A stretch of 64,000 bases of DNA from Vibrio salinus (GCF_021272385.1 NZ_JAJSDZ010000009.1:868001-932000); one strand, 5' to 3'. Positions 30,238 to 38,370 are shown, counted from the first letter of the stretch. Numbers and translations are program-made. The notes: generated by a model not told the origin, from the letters alone.

Positions 30238-30755
30238 TGTCAGAAAATTACTATAAACAGTTTCTAGGTGAAGATAACCCTGTAGAAAAAGTCTTGAAAT
30301 CGGAATCTAAGCAGCCTGAATGGGTTAGTTTTCATCCTACGGCTAAAAAAGCTTACGAGGCTATAAATGAGCTGAAGAATATAAAACTCAGGTACATCAA
30401 AGGACATACAAAAAAAACTCATTTTTCAAAAAAATCATTATGGTGCATCACAAAGTCGGAAGTAGCTAACCGACTAGAGGTTAAGCCACAGCCTTTATTC
30501 AATAGCAATACATTTTCTTTAGGCTTAGCTAAATATTATGATGAAGTTGTTCAATACCTTAAGTTAGAAGTAGATAAGCAATTGAGCAAAAAGAAAAAAG
30601 GATTACAACATCGAACTAAGTCTGAGCTTAAGGAAAGTACGATAGATTTAAATAGTAGACTCGATAATCTTCAAAAAGCTAATTGTGAATACCTTTTTCA
30701 ACAATTATTAGATGGAATACCTTTGGATATAAAAAGGAAATTGGGGCTTTATTGA
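30237..30755 (+). CDS. Small basic recombinase-module protein, 172 aa
   Basis: Starts at an ATG overlapping the previous stop (TAATG). It is basic, with a possible helix-turn-helix (ITKSEVANRLEVKP, about 75-90) and a C-terminal coiled coil (about 115-160). Fourth and last gene of the recombinase operon. By position and character it resembles accessory factors such as TnpC of Tn554 or GmtX, which steer recombination; no enzymatic motif is visible. Confidence 0.5.
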   Translation: MSENYYKQFLGEDNPVEKVLKSESKQPEWVSFHPTAKKAYEAINELKNIKLRYIKGHTKKTHFSKKSLWCITKSEVANRLEVKPQPLFNSNTFSLGLAKYYDEVVQYLKLEVDKQLSKKKKGLQHRTKSELKESTIDLNSRLDNLQKANCEYLFQQLLDGIPLDIKRKLGLY

Positions 30756-30839
30756 CTAAATTAGTCCGCGAAGATTTTTACTTATTGAAAATGGACGAGT
30801 AGCTAATAATCTCACGAAAAATTTGAGGTACGAATAGGT

Positions 30840-32315
30840 ATGGATTACAACGTAAAATTAAAGCGAGATCGGTTTAGGCCTTCAACAGCACCAAAGGAAA
30901 CATTTGATGATGAAATGGAGTCCGATAGAGGACGAGCGATAAATTCCGCAGCAGTAAGGCGACTTCAACAAAAAACACAAGTATTCCCACTTGAGTCCAA
31001 TTCAGCGGTTAGAAGTAGACTTACTCATTCACTCGAAGTTCAACAAGTTGGAAGATTTATTTCAAAACTAATACTGAAAAAGATTAAGCAAAGAGGGGAA
31101 CTTAAGACACTAGGATTAGATGGCAAAGAAGACGGCTTTATTAGTGCTGTAGAGATAGCTTGCTTGTTACACGATATTGGTAATCCTCCTTTCGGTCATT
31201 TTGGTGAAGAAGCTATAAATCATTGGTCTAAGAAAAAGCTAAAAAAGATATTTGTAGATAAGTTTGGGAAAAGTATCACAGATAGTGAAATATTTAAGGA
31301 TTTAATGATATTCGAAGGGAATGCTCAAGCTATTCGTTTGTTACACAGTATTCAGGAACTAAACTTAACGTTCTCCCAGGTAGCCTGTCTTATCAAATAT
31401 ACCAGGTCTGCTCATGAATCAAAGCCGGGTGAAAATGACGACTTTTTTTACCGAAAGAAAAAGCCAGGATATTATTTTTCTGAAAAGGACTATGTATCGA
31501 AACTATGTAATAGTTTGCAAATTGACCTCGGCTGTCGTTTTCCCTTGGCATATATAATGGAAGCTGCTGATGATATTTCTTATTGCATCGCAGACCTTGA
31601 TGATGCAATAGATAAGAAAATTCTAAACGTAGAGCAGTTGCACGAAGCCATTTGTAACACTTGGCAGTCATTTGGTAGTGAATTGGGCGTCAGTCAGGAT
31701 ATCGTTGATAAAGGATATTTGCCACGAATAGCCCAAGATGCATATGTCAGGTGTGGTTCTGAAACTCACAACAAGAGCCATGCGTACATATTAACTTTAC
31801 GAACCAAGTTGATTAATGATCTAGCGAACTATGCTTCTGATAGGTATTTGGATAATCATCAGGCGGTTTTTGATGGTTCTTTAGACGAATCTCTCCTTGA
31901 TGGAAATGATGAATATAATCTGGCCACGGAAACTCTCAAAACAGTAGCTAAAAAGTATGTATTTTCAGCAAAAGAGGTAGAGCGCCTTGAGTTGAAGGGG
32001 CACGCTATAATCTCAGGTTTGCTAAATATATATACTCCACTTTTAGAGTTAGGCTTTGATGAGTTTAAAGTGCTTTCTACAAATGATGTTCTGAAATCTT
32101 ACCAAGTCGAGACTCGTTTGTACCATGGTTTATCTAATAAACAAAAACGTATGTATATTGACAGCACAAAATATTTGTTTGATAAAGAGAATATTAGTGA
32201 ACATGAGCAAGCACTTGAACTTTACTTTCGAGCACGCTTGTTAATTGATTATGTTAGTGGAATGACAGATCGGTTTGCTTTAGAGGAATATCGAAGCTTG
32301 TCCGCTATTGGTTAG
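30840..32315 (+). CDS. dgt: Complete E. coli-type dGTP triphosphohydrolase carried by the island
   Basis: 491 aa, close to E. coli Dgt (505 aa) along its length: ESDRGRAINSAAVRRLQQKT, RSRLTHSLEVQQVGR, the HD motif at His111-Asp112 (LLHDIGNPPFGHFGE), FEGNAQAIR, MEAADDISYC and SGMTDRFA. All metal ligands are present. It converts dGTP to deoxyguanosine and triphosphate. It belongs to a different Dgt subfamily from the host gene that the island splits, so it is not a duplicate of it. It sits 85 bp after the recombinase genes. Possible roles: replacing the lost host dGTPase, or phage defence by dGTP depletion. Confidence 0.92.
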   Translation: MDYNVKLKRDRFRPSTAPKETFDDEMESDRGRAINSAAVRRLQQKTQVFPLESNSAVRSRLTHSLEVQQVGRFISKLILKKIKQRGELKTLGLDGKEDGFISAVEIACLLHDIGNPPFGHFGEEAINHWSKKKLKKIFVDKFGKSITDSEIFKDLMIFEGNAQAIRLLHSIQELNLTFSQVACLIKYTRSAHESKPGENDDFFYRKKKPGYYFSEKDYVSKLCNSLQIDLGCRFPLAYIMEAADDISYCIADLDDAIDKKILNVEQLHEAICNTWQSFGSELGVSQDIVDKGYLPRIAQDAYVRCGSETHNKSHAYILTLRTKLINDLANYASDRYLDNHQAVFDGSLDESLLDGNDEYNLATETLKTVAKKYVFSAKEVERLELKGHAIISGLLNIYTPLLELGFDEFKVLSTNDVLKSYQVETRLYHGLSNKQKRMYIDSTKYLFDKENISEHEQALELYFRARLLIDYVSGMTDRFALEEYRSLSAIG

Positions 32316-32756
32316 TTACATGCGATGGATGTGAATTTTATAGTTAGGAGGACTAAAGCTATGCAATCTGTGATTATGGAATTTAAAGGAAATATAGATC
32401 AATTAATATGAATTAGTCTTAATGCAATCTGTCATTTTCGTTACCTCGATGTGGCTAGATCTGACAGGTTGCCCTAAATCGGTTCTGCCCCATTTTGTTT
32501 TTCGATCATGCCCAAATTCGTGGGATTTCGCCTTCTTCAGTACACGTATGTTATGAATTTGGTTGACTATTTTCCTTCAAGTGTCATGATGAATCTTATT
32601 AGGACGACATGTTCCACCTTTGTATTCATTATCTTAAATTTTAGTTAATTAATCAGTCAGTTACTGCCATCATGTCCATATTTTATCTCTGCCAAGTGTG
32701 GGCATTGTCCGTTGAAAAAAGACTGTTATGTTACTCAAAAAAATGGCGAGGATATT
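32316..32756. other. Gene-poor stretch before the first cassette
   Basis: About 440 bp. A strong ribosome site (AGGAGG) precedes a 16-codon ORF at 32361-32411, which may be the stump of a truncated gene. The rest is the first copy of a ~244-bp repeat (32486-32728), listed separately, and the start region of the HEPN gene. Confidence 0.5.
32486..32728 (+). repeat. ~244-bp direct repeat, copy 1
   Basis: Starts TGCCCCATTT and ends GTCCGTTGAAAAAAGACTGT. It matches 35437-35680 in the same orientation, roughly 80% by eye, with long identical blocks such as TTCAAGTGTCATGATGAATC and TTTGTATTCATTATCT. Both copies lie just upstream of a cassette gene and end in a GGACATTGTCC-like palindrome (here GGGCATTGTCC, 32700-32710), so they are probably promoter/operator regions duplicated with cassettes. 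Confidence 0.85.
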
Positions 32757-33473
32757 ATGTTAGAAATTATAGGGAAGTATCTTTTAGACGAAGATAGTCC
32801 CCTGAAACGAGCTAAGTTTATAGATGGGAGATTTACTTATATTCCCGAAAGTAATGTGGATAATTATATTATAGAATGTGGAAAGGCAGTGGCTGCTATA
32901 GATCATGCGGTAGATAAATCAAAGCAGTGCTTAAGTTTAATAAACTATGAATACATACGTTTAATCAATAACGATGAATATAATCTAGCAGATTACATAG
33001 AATTCCATATAGAGAATTATATTATTCGCACTCATTCTATTTACGATAGAACTCTAATATTTATTAATAAGCTATTGCAGCTTGGTATAGATAATTCCCA
33101 TATTGGGCATGAACTATTAGTTAGTAATGAAAATGTGAAGAAATATAAAATCAATGAAAGCATGAAGAGTCTGAAAAAAAGATTTAAAAAATACCATAAT
33201 ATTAGAAATATGATTATTCATCATGATAAATATAATGATGAAGAGTTCGAGGAAATCAGCTTATACCATAAAACTAATGAACTGTTGGAAAGAAATAATC
33301 AAAAAGAAATGATTAATAAAGAAGTTCTAGATTTTGTGACAGAAGACTATCTTAAAGAAAAGCTACAAGAGTTGTCTTCTAACTTAGATAGTATATTAGA
33401 ACAATTAGTGATCTTATTGGAACAGTCGTTTGAAGTATATGAAGGTAAGAAGCGTCAACTAAAAGTAACATAA
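32757..33473 (+). CDS. HEPN-domain protein (Cthe_2314-like), putative RNase
   Basis: 238 aa from ATG 32757, which has GCGAGG 5-8 bases upstream; TTG 32712 is unlikely. Helical and acidic, with the HEPN signature Rx4H in HNIRNMIIHH (about residue 160). HEPN proteins are often RNases in toxin-antitoxin and phage-defence systems; others are inactive. No partner nucleotidyltransferase (MNT) gene lies beside it. The stop is embedded in an attC-like site, so it is an integron-type gene cassette. Its upstream region is repeat copy 1. Confidence 0.6.
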   Translation: MLEIIGKYLLDEDSPLKRAKFIDGRFTYIPESNVDNYIIECGKAVAAIDHAVDKSKQCLSLINYEYIRLINNDEYNLADYIEFHIENYIIRTHSIYDRTLIFINKLLQLGIDNSHIGHELLVSNENVKKYKINESMKSLKKRFKKYHNIRNMIIHHDKYNDEEFEEISLYHKTNELLERNNQKEMINKEVLDFVTEDYLKEKLQELSSNLDSILEQLVILLEQSFEVYEGKKRQLKVT

Positions 33474-33562
33474 CAAGACGAAGCAATTGACAAAATACAT
33501 GTCACGAATTTTGCTTCGCAAAATATAGTGCCAAGTATTTTGCAACTGTTCTTTGCGTTATG
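33471..33562 (+). repeat. Integron attC-like site 1
   Basis: Begins TAACAAGACG at the stop of the HEPN gene and ends TTTGCGTTATG. The arms 33484-33505 and 33527-33548 form an imperfect hairpin (CAAAATACATGTCAC against GTGCCAAGTATTTTG) around a perfect 7-bp inner stem ATTTTGC/GCAAAAT. This matches the layout of attC (stop, TAACAA..., GCGTTA) in the orientation expected for a plus-strand cassette. Confidence 0.75.
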
Positions 33563-33585
33563 TTTTTTACAAATGGAGAGAACAA

Positions 33586-34656
33586 ATGGATAAAATATTC
33601 AATTTGTCCAACGTTTCAGAAACTGAAAAGAAAGAAATGTTGGAGAATAAAGTCGATTTCAGTAAAAAAAATAGTCAAATAGCTTCAGAAAGTAGAAAGA
33701 ATAGTAAAAGTGGCAAGTGTTTGTATTGCAAAAAAACAACAACAAGTTATTGCAACTCTCACTCAATTCCAGCGTCATTTTTGAGGAACATTGCTAATGG
33801 TGGAAAGTTATTAGCTCACGGTGGGTTAATTGATCTTCCTTTGTTAAATGCAGAATCTGGAGTAAATAATGCAGGCACTTTCCAAGTTATCTGTAGAGAT
33901 TGCGATGGGAAAATTTTTAGTAATTACGAAAGTAAAGCTACTTACGACAGTGAAATTAAGCAAAAAACGCTTGCTCAGATCGCAATGAAAAACTATCTAA
34001 AAGCTGTTAGCCAAAGAGCATTTGAAATAGCGTTTCATGATCATCTATCAGATGATTCCGGTATTGACCTAAGTTCGATCAATAATATCAAAGATATTGA
34101 CCTAAAAGAGAATGTCCGAGGCTTTGAGCGTGCAAAAAAGGTAGACGCGAAATGTGTGCAAGATGAATACTACTTATTTTTCTATGAAAAGCTCAATTAC
34201 GTCGTACCTATTGCATTTCAGCATAAAATAGCACTTGCAGTGGATTTGGAAGGAAATGTTATAAATGATCTTTATAATCATGATCCTAAATATAAAATGC
34301 AACATTTGCACCTAGCCGTTTTTCCTCTTGAAGAGACCAGTATTGTTATGATGTTTATAGACAAAAACGATACTAGATATCGTCAGTTTATCCGTCAATT
34401 TAACAAGTTAGCACTAGAAGATAAGTTGGCATTATCCAATTACATGATCTTCTTATATTCGGAAGACTTCTTCCTTTCGACTTCACTTGATGAAGAAATT
34501 GTTAACGATGAAACTCTTAAACGTGTTTCAGGCAGCCTAGGTTTTGCACTTATTGGTCGAAATCCTATAGACAGTCTTAAAGAGAACTATAAACTATCTG
34601 AATTCAAAGATATTCCTAACTTTTTATCTCAAGATCTTTCAGTAGAGCGAAAATAA
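33586..34656 (+). CDS. Zinc-binding HNH-like protein, cassette gene
   Basis: 356 aa from ATG 33586 (GGAGAG at spacing 5); the in-frame TTG 33553 lies inside the attC core and is rejected. Residues about 42-110 have CLYCKK, then YCNSHSIPASFL and ICRDCD: the Cys pairs and SH(I)P pattern seen in HNH/treble-clef endonuclease-like proteins. Whether it cuts nucleic acid is unknown, since a clear catalytic HNH triad cannot be assigned by eye. The remaining 240 residues are unrecognised. It is followed by a collapsed attC. Confidence 0.5.
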   Translation: MDKIFNLSNVSETEKKEMLENKVDFSKKNSQIASESRKNSKSGKCLYCKKTTTSYCNSHSIPASFLRNIANGGKLLAHGGLIDLPLLNAESGVNNAGTFQVICRDCDGKIFSNYESKATYDSEIKQKTLAQIAMKNYLKAVSQRAFEIAFHDHLSDDSGIDLSSINNIKDIDLKENVRGFERAKKVDAKCVQDEYYLFFYEKLNYVVPIAFQHKIALAVDLEGNVINDLYNHDPKYKMQHLHLAVFPLEETSIVMMFIDKNDTRYRQFIRQFNKLALEDKLALSNYMIFLYSEDFFLSTSLDEEIVNDETLKRVSGSLGFALIGRNPIDSLKENYKLSEFKDIPNFLSQDLSVERK

Positions 34657-34660
34657 AACA

Positions 34661-34673
34661 TAATAGACGTTGG
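34661..34673 (+). repeat. Collapsed attC remnant
   Basis: TAATAGACGTTGG five bases after the stop of the HNH-like gene looks like the two outer ends of an attC site joined with the hairpin deleted. Compare TAACAAGGCGTTAC at 35358. Confidence 0.35.
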
Positions 34674-34691
34674 TCTCTATAGGAGAATTTT

Positions 34692-35360
34692 ATGAATCGC
34701 AATGAAAAGTTTGAAATTGGAAATGATCCTACTCTTTCCTTAGATACCAAAATTTCAAAGCTATATAGTGGTTCTCAAGTGACTCGGGCGTTAATCGGAG
34801 GAGTTCCTTGGGTTGGTACATATATAGATAATGTACTTACCGACAAGGCTCAGGGTTTTGCTCAAAAGCGTTTAGAAGCATATATATCTGAGCTATCAGC
34901 TCAAGTTGAGGAGTTGAAACTTCAATCGATTGCTCAAGATGATGAAGTGATATTTGATTTGTTTCAATCATCACTTGATAAAGTGGCAAAAACGAAATCA
35001 AGCGAAAAGATAAAACGATTTGCCAGTTTATCTGCTTCATGTCTAAATGGAGAGTGTTCATGGGATGAAACTGAAGCAGCACTGAATCTGGTCAATGAGT
35101 TATCTGATATCCAAATGGAAATACTGAAAATCGCTCATCAGAGCAACGGGTACATATTAGTGGAAAAAATTCCTACAGTTTTGACCTCACTAACTAAGTC
35201 ATCTTCCATGTTATTTTGTGCTGATCTCGTATCAAAAGGGTTACTAAAAGATCAAGGTGTATCTCATTTTGATACAGGAGCAATTGAAATGCTCTCATCG
35301 ACAGAACTAAATGACTGGTTTCTAAAAAGGGTTCGTAGCTTGAGCAGTACCGAGACATAA
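34692..35360 (+). CDS. Unknown cassette protein, 222 aa
   Basis: ATG 34692 follows AGGAG. A glycine-rich hydrophobic patch (ALIGGVPWVGTYID, about 34-48) stands before a coiled coil (about 60-80, LEAYISELSAQVEELK), and the C-terminal half looks like a winged-helix-type fold (IQMEILKIAHQSNGYILVEK). I do not recognise a family. The stop overlaps a collapsed attC (TAACAAGGCG), so it is another cassette in the same orientation. Confidence 0.55.
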   Translation: MNRNEKFEIGNDPTLSLDTKISKLYSGSQVTRALIGGVPWVGTYIDNVLTDKAQGFAQKRLEAYISELSAQVEELKLQSIAQDDEVIFDLFQSSLDKVAKTKSSEKIKRFASLSASCLNGECSWDETEAALNLVNELSDIQMEILKIAHQSNGYILVEKIPTVLTSLTKSSSMLFCADLVSKGLLKDQGVSHFDTGAIEMLSSTELNDWFLKRVRSLSSTET

Positions 35361-35371
35361 CAAGGCGTTAC
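35358..35371 (+). repeat. Collapsed attC remnant
   Basis: TAACAAGGCGTTAC starts in the stop codon of the 222-aa gene. It joins a left attC end (TAACAAG) directly to a right end (GCGTTA), as if the hairpin had been deleted. Confidence 0.45.
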
Positions 35372-35699
35372 TAGGTCTTGCGCTAAAACAAAATTGTCCA
35401 ACTCCGGTTTTCAGAGCTGACAGCCAAAATCAAAATTGCCCCATTTCATTTTGCGATTATGCTAAACCCCGTGGAATTTCCCCTTTCTCTAACACACATG
35501 CTCTATATGTTTGGTTGACTATTTTTCTTCAAGTGTCATGATGAATCCTATTAGGACAACATGTTTCACATTTGTATTCATTATCTGAAATCTTGGGCAA
35601 TTAATCAGGCTATTACAGTCGTCATGTCTATATTTAATCTCTGCAAAATGTGGACATTGTCCGTTGAAAAAGGACTGTTAAATACCTAAAGGAGTAAAG
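35372..35699. other. Inter-cassette region carrying repeat copy 2
   Basis: No gene. The block GCTAAAACAAAATTGTCCAA (from about 35382) recurs nearly unchanged at about 38540, before the IS-disrupted ORF. The rest is repeat copy 2 and the AGGAG site of the next gene. Confidence 0.6.
35437..35680 (+). repeat. ~244-bp direct repeat, copy 2
   Basis: Second copy of the repeat at 32486-32728, again directly upstream of a cassette gene. It contains a perfect GGACATTGTCC palindrome (35652-35662). A short third piece with the same left end (TGCCCCATTTCCTTTTACGA) begins near 36143. Confidence 0.85.
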
Positions 35700-36017
35700 A
35701 TGTCCCTCATCGCTAACACACCTAAGCCGCCATACTACGCGGTAATTTTTACATCTCACCGCACTGAAGGTGATAGCGGTTATGGCAAAATGGCAGATCG
35801 AATGGTCGAACTAGCATCAAAACAACCAGGTTTTTTGGGCGTGGAATCGGCACGAGAGGATGTTGGAATTACTGTTTCATATTGGTCAGATCTTGAGTCC
35901 ATAAGGCAGTGGAAGGCAAATGCAGAGCACCAAGAAGCCCAAAAGCTTGGTCATGACAAATGGTATTCATCATTCAAAACCCGTATATCGAAGGTAGAGC
36001 GCGACTACGGTATTTAA
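35700..36017 (+). CDS. Antibiotic biosynthesis monooxygenase (ABM) family protein
   Basis: 105 aa; ATG 35700 follows AGGAG. One ferredoxin-like ABM domain: YYAVIFTSHR strand, GFLGVESAR, ITVSYWSDLESIRQWKAN and HDKWYSSF. These dimeric proteins act in heme or quinone oxygenation or have unknown roles. This type is a familiar passenger of Vibrio superintegrons. Its stop begins an attC-like site. Confidence 0.82.
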   Translation: MSLIANTPKPPYYAVIFTSHRTEGDSGYGKMADRMVELASKQPGFLGVESAREDVGITVSYWSDLESIRQWKANAEHQEAQKLGHDKWYSSFKTRISKVERDYGI

Positions 36018-36076
36018 CAAACCAATTAATCCGACCTCAATACGCTGCGCTCCTTTCGCGGCTTGTTGGGGCATTA
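36015..36076 (+). repeat. Integron attC-like site 2 (short type)
   Basis: TAACAAACCAATT starts at the ABM stop and the site ends TTGTTGGGGCATTA after 62 bases, with an inner GCTGCG...CGCGGC stem. This is a short attC of the kind common in Vibrio arrays. The right core is degenerate (GCATTA for GCGTTA). Confidence 0.6.
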
Positions 36077-36433
36077 CTGAATTTTAGTCCTAGATCGAAA
36101 ATGTCCAAAAATGTACTGGTGCTGATCTCGGCAAACACACCTTTGCCCCATTTCCTTTTACGAAATAATTAATTTAGGTATTGTCTAAACATAATCCTAT
36201 AATTCAGGTAATAATTTAATACTGGCGTCATTGCATAATAGTGATGAGTAAGCCTTAAGAGGCTATTAGTTAAGACATTGTCGGTATTTGTGATGCCTTA
36301 TTGAATAAAATTTTTATTTCTACATGTAAATCAATGCGTTGACAATGTTTAATAAAGTAGCATTTACATTAGGTGGACAATGTCATGTGGACACTGTCCA
36401 CCTAAGAACTGTTAGTTTCTCTAGGTCAGCGAT
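36077..36433 (+). promoter_or_regulatory. Upstream region of DUF2971 gene with nested palindromes
   Basis: No gene. It holds a perfect 15-bp palindrome GTGGACACTGTCCAC (36387-36401), nested in an 11-bp inverted repeat TTAGGTGGACA 36369-36379 / TGTCCACCTAA 36395-36405. Related half-sites GACATTGTC (36274) and GACAATGT (36341) lie upstream. The same GGACAnTGTCC core precedes two other cassette genes, so this is likely a repressor operator; the repressor is not identified. Confidence 0.6.
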
Positions 36434-37450
36434 ATGGGAAGAATTGGTAAAAAAATCAGAATGAAATGTTTTAGGAAAATGTTATCTGATTTTATATTAA
36501 ATAGTATAAGTCTCAGTTCGGAGGAGCTATTTGTGAGTAAAATATATAAGTATTTTAACAATGACGTATTAGATCTGGTATTTGACCGCGATGGATTTTG
36601 TGGAGTTAAATGTTCATTACCAAAAGACTATAATGATCCATATGAACTATTTTTGGGAATGGATCTTAATACTCCACCAGAGCTATTAGCATTTTATTAT
36701 GATGTAATTAGTGAAATTCCTCAAAGCCCTACTACATGTTTTTCATATTCACCAATAGTTTCCCCAATGTGGGCTCATTACGCTAATAACCATTCTGGTT
36801 TTGTATTGGAGTTTGACCTAGAGGGTATGCAAGAATATTTTGAAGGTAATCCTATTTGGGATGTAACCTATCGAAAAGAACCTTTAGAACAGTTAAAAAA
36901 TATTTTAGCACGGGCGGTTGAAACATTAAAACCAAGACATTCGTATGATCTTCAAGAAGCTGTATTTGTAGAGTCCTACTTTTCTAAATACGTGGATTGG
37001 AGCTACGAGCAGGAATGCCGTCTCGTAGATTTAAAAAATAAAACAGAAAATATTGCTGGTAATGATATTTTATATATCCCTTATGAATTTATAACATCAA
37101 TTATTGTTGGTCCTAAATTCCCAGATGATAAAGTTGAAACGTCGAAAAAAATATCGAAAGACGCTGGTTTGGATTGGTATGAATTAAAAATAGGTAAGAG
37201 TTATCCGAAACCATACATGATAGATTTTGATAAAAAATCATTTATTTTTAATAACTCAAATATTGTTTCATCTGAACACTGTTGTACAAATTGTTCAGAG
37301 CCCTTAGAAGTAGATAGACAGTTATGTGCTTGGTGCAGCATTACCGAAGCTCATAAAAATGATGCTGCTATGAAAAATCCATTCCGAATGTTGAACCAAA
37401 TTGGAAAATTGGATGAATATATGGATGCTATGGGGAAAGTAGGGCGATAA
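36434..37450 (+). CDS. DUF2971 protein with C-terminal zinc ribbon
   Basis: 338 aa. Hallmarks of DUF2971: IYKYFNN near the start, the YNDPYE loop, CFSYSPIVSPMWAHYA followed by HSGFVLEFD, and YEQECRLV. The C-terminus (about 282-308) adds a four-Cys ribbon (CCTNC and LCAWC). DUF2971 proteins are frequent in defence islands and mobile elements, but their activity is not established. Alternative starts are Met10 and Met16. It is a cassette gene, with a degenerate attC after it. Confidence 0.75.
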   Translation: MGRIGKKIRMKCFRKMLSDFILNSISLSSEELFVSKIYKYFNNDVLDLVFDRDGFCGVKCSLPKDYNDPYELFLGMDLNTPPELLAFYYDVISEIPQSPTTCFSYSPIVSPMWAHYANNHSGFVLEFDLEGMQEYFEGNPIWDVTYRKEPLEQLKNILARAVETLKPRHSYDLQEAVFVESYFSKYVDWSYEQECRLVDLKNKTENIAGNDILYIPYEFITSIIVGPKFPDDKVETSKKISKDAGLDWYELKIGKSYPKPYMIDFDKKSFIFNNSNIVSSEHCCTNCSEPLEVDRQLCAWCSITEAHKNDAAMKNPFRMLNQIGKLDEYMDAMGKVGR

Positions 37451-37459
37451 AAAAGAAAC

Positions 37460-37540
37460 TAACAAATCGCAGCAATTGACGATGATACATGTGGATTTGG
37501 CTATATCACTTAGTACATATGAAAATATTTTGACTAACTA
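37460..37540 (+). repeat. Degenerate attC-like site 3
   Basis: TAACAAATCGCAGCAATTGA with a following ATACATGTGG matches the left arm of attC-like site 1 (AGCAATTGACAAAATACATG), and ATATTTTGACTAAC resembles its right arm. The ends are eroded. Confidence 0.4.
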
Positions 37541-37562
37541 CTGATTTAAAATAATTGGAGCT

Positions 37563-38267
37563 ATGTTAATGAATGAATTTAACAAAAACAATTCTGATGC
37601 TGAAGGTAAAAAATATGACCCTGATGGCCATGAATTAGTTAAAAATCAAAATGTAATTTTTATAATCTTACTCATAATATTCTTTGTTATATTGATTTCA
37701 ACTTGTACAGATAGTAGTGATTTATCGAGCAGTGATGATGCTGGTGCAATACCAGTTATCATGCTTATGGTATTTGTATTTATTATATTTGGAATTATTA
37801 ACAACATTACAAAGTACAATCATAAACAAAAAATCGAAAAGGAAAAATTAGAAGAACAAGACAGGGATAGAGAAATGCAGCATAAAATATATATGAATAG
37901 TGAGGAAACTATCAAAAGGAGTCATCAAATCATGAAATCAATAAATGAGGCAAGCATTACTGGAGATATAATAATTCAAGGAAATAAAGCGCCTGTTATT
38001 ATTAACTCAACAATTGTTGATTCGTTTAATAAGATTGGTAAAAATGACCCTGAACTTGCTAATGCCCTGAAGGTATTGGGCGGCTATATCGAAAACTCAA
38101 AGGATAAAGCTGCTGGGATAATATTTGATAGTTTACAGGGAGAAATATCGAAAGATGATCGCGATAGTTCCACAATAAAATCATATTGGGATGGATTGAT
38201 CTCAATATTACCTGAAATAAAGGAGTTGGTTGGTGTTGTCAGTGCAATCACAGGATTGTTTTTATAG
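37563..38267 (+). CDS. Two-TM protein with cytoplasmic tail, 234 aa
   Basis: ATG 37563 or 37569 follows TTGGAG. Two membrane segments (about 31-48 and 62-81) with a short Ser/Asp-rich loop are followed by a charged coiled coil (about 88-120), a beta-rich stretch (GDIIIQGNKAPVIINS) and a helical tail ending in a hydrophobic segment. Unknown family. A small membrane anchor with a signalling-like tail fits membrane-acting defence effectors, but nothing proves it. An attC-like site lies about 100 bases downstream. Confidence 0.5.
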   Translation: MLMNEFNKNNSDAEGKKYDPDGHELVKNQNVIFIILLIIFFVILISTCTDSSDLSSSDDAGAIPVIMLMVFVFIIFGIINNITKYNHKQKIEKEKLEEQDRDREMQHKIYMNSEETIKRSHQIMKSINEASITGDIIIQGNKAPVIINSTIVDSFNKIGKNDPELANALKVLGGYIENSKDKAAGIIFDSLQGEISKDDRDSSTIKSYWDGLISILPEIKELVGVVSAITGLFL

Positions 38268-38370
38268 TTTTGTCATTTATTGAAATCAGGTTATCCAACT
38301 TGTGGTATTAGTGATTGCTGCATATTGGATTTAAGTATGATTACCAAATTCTATTATTATTAAAGATACT

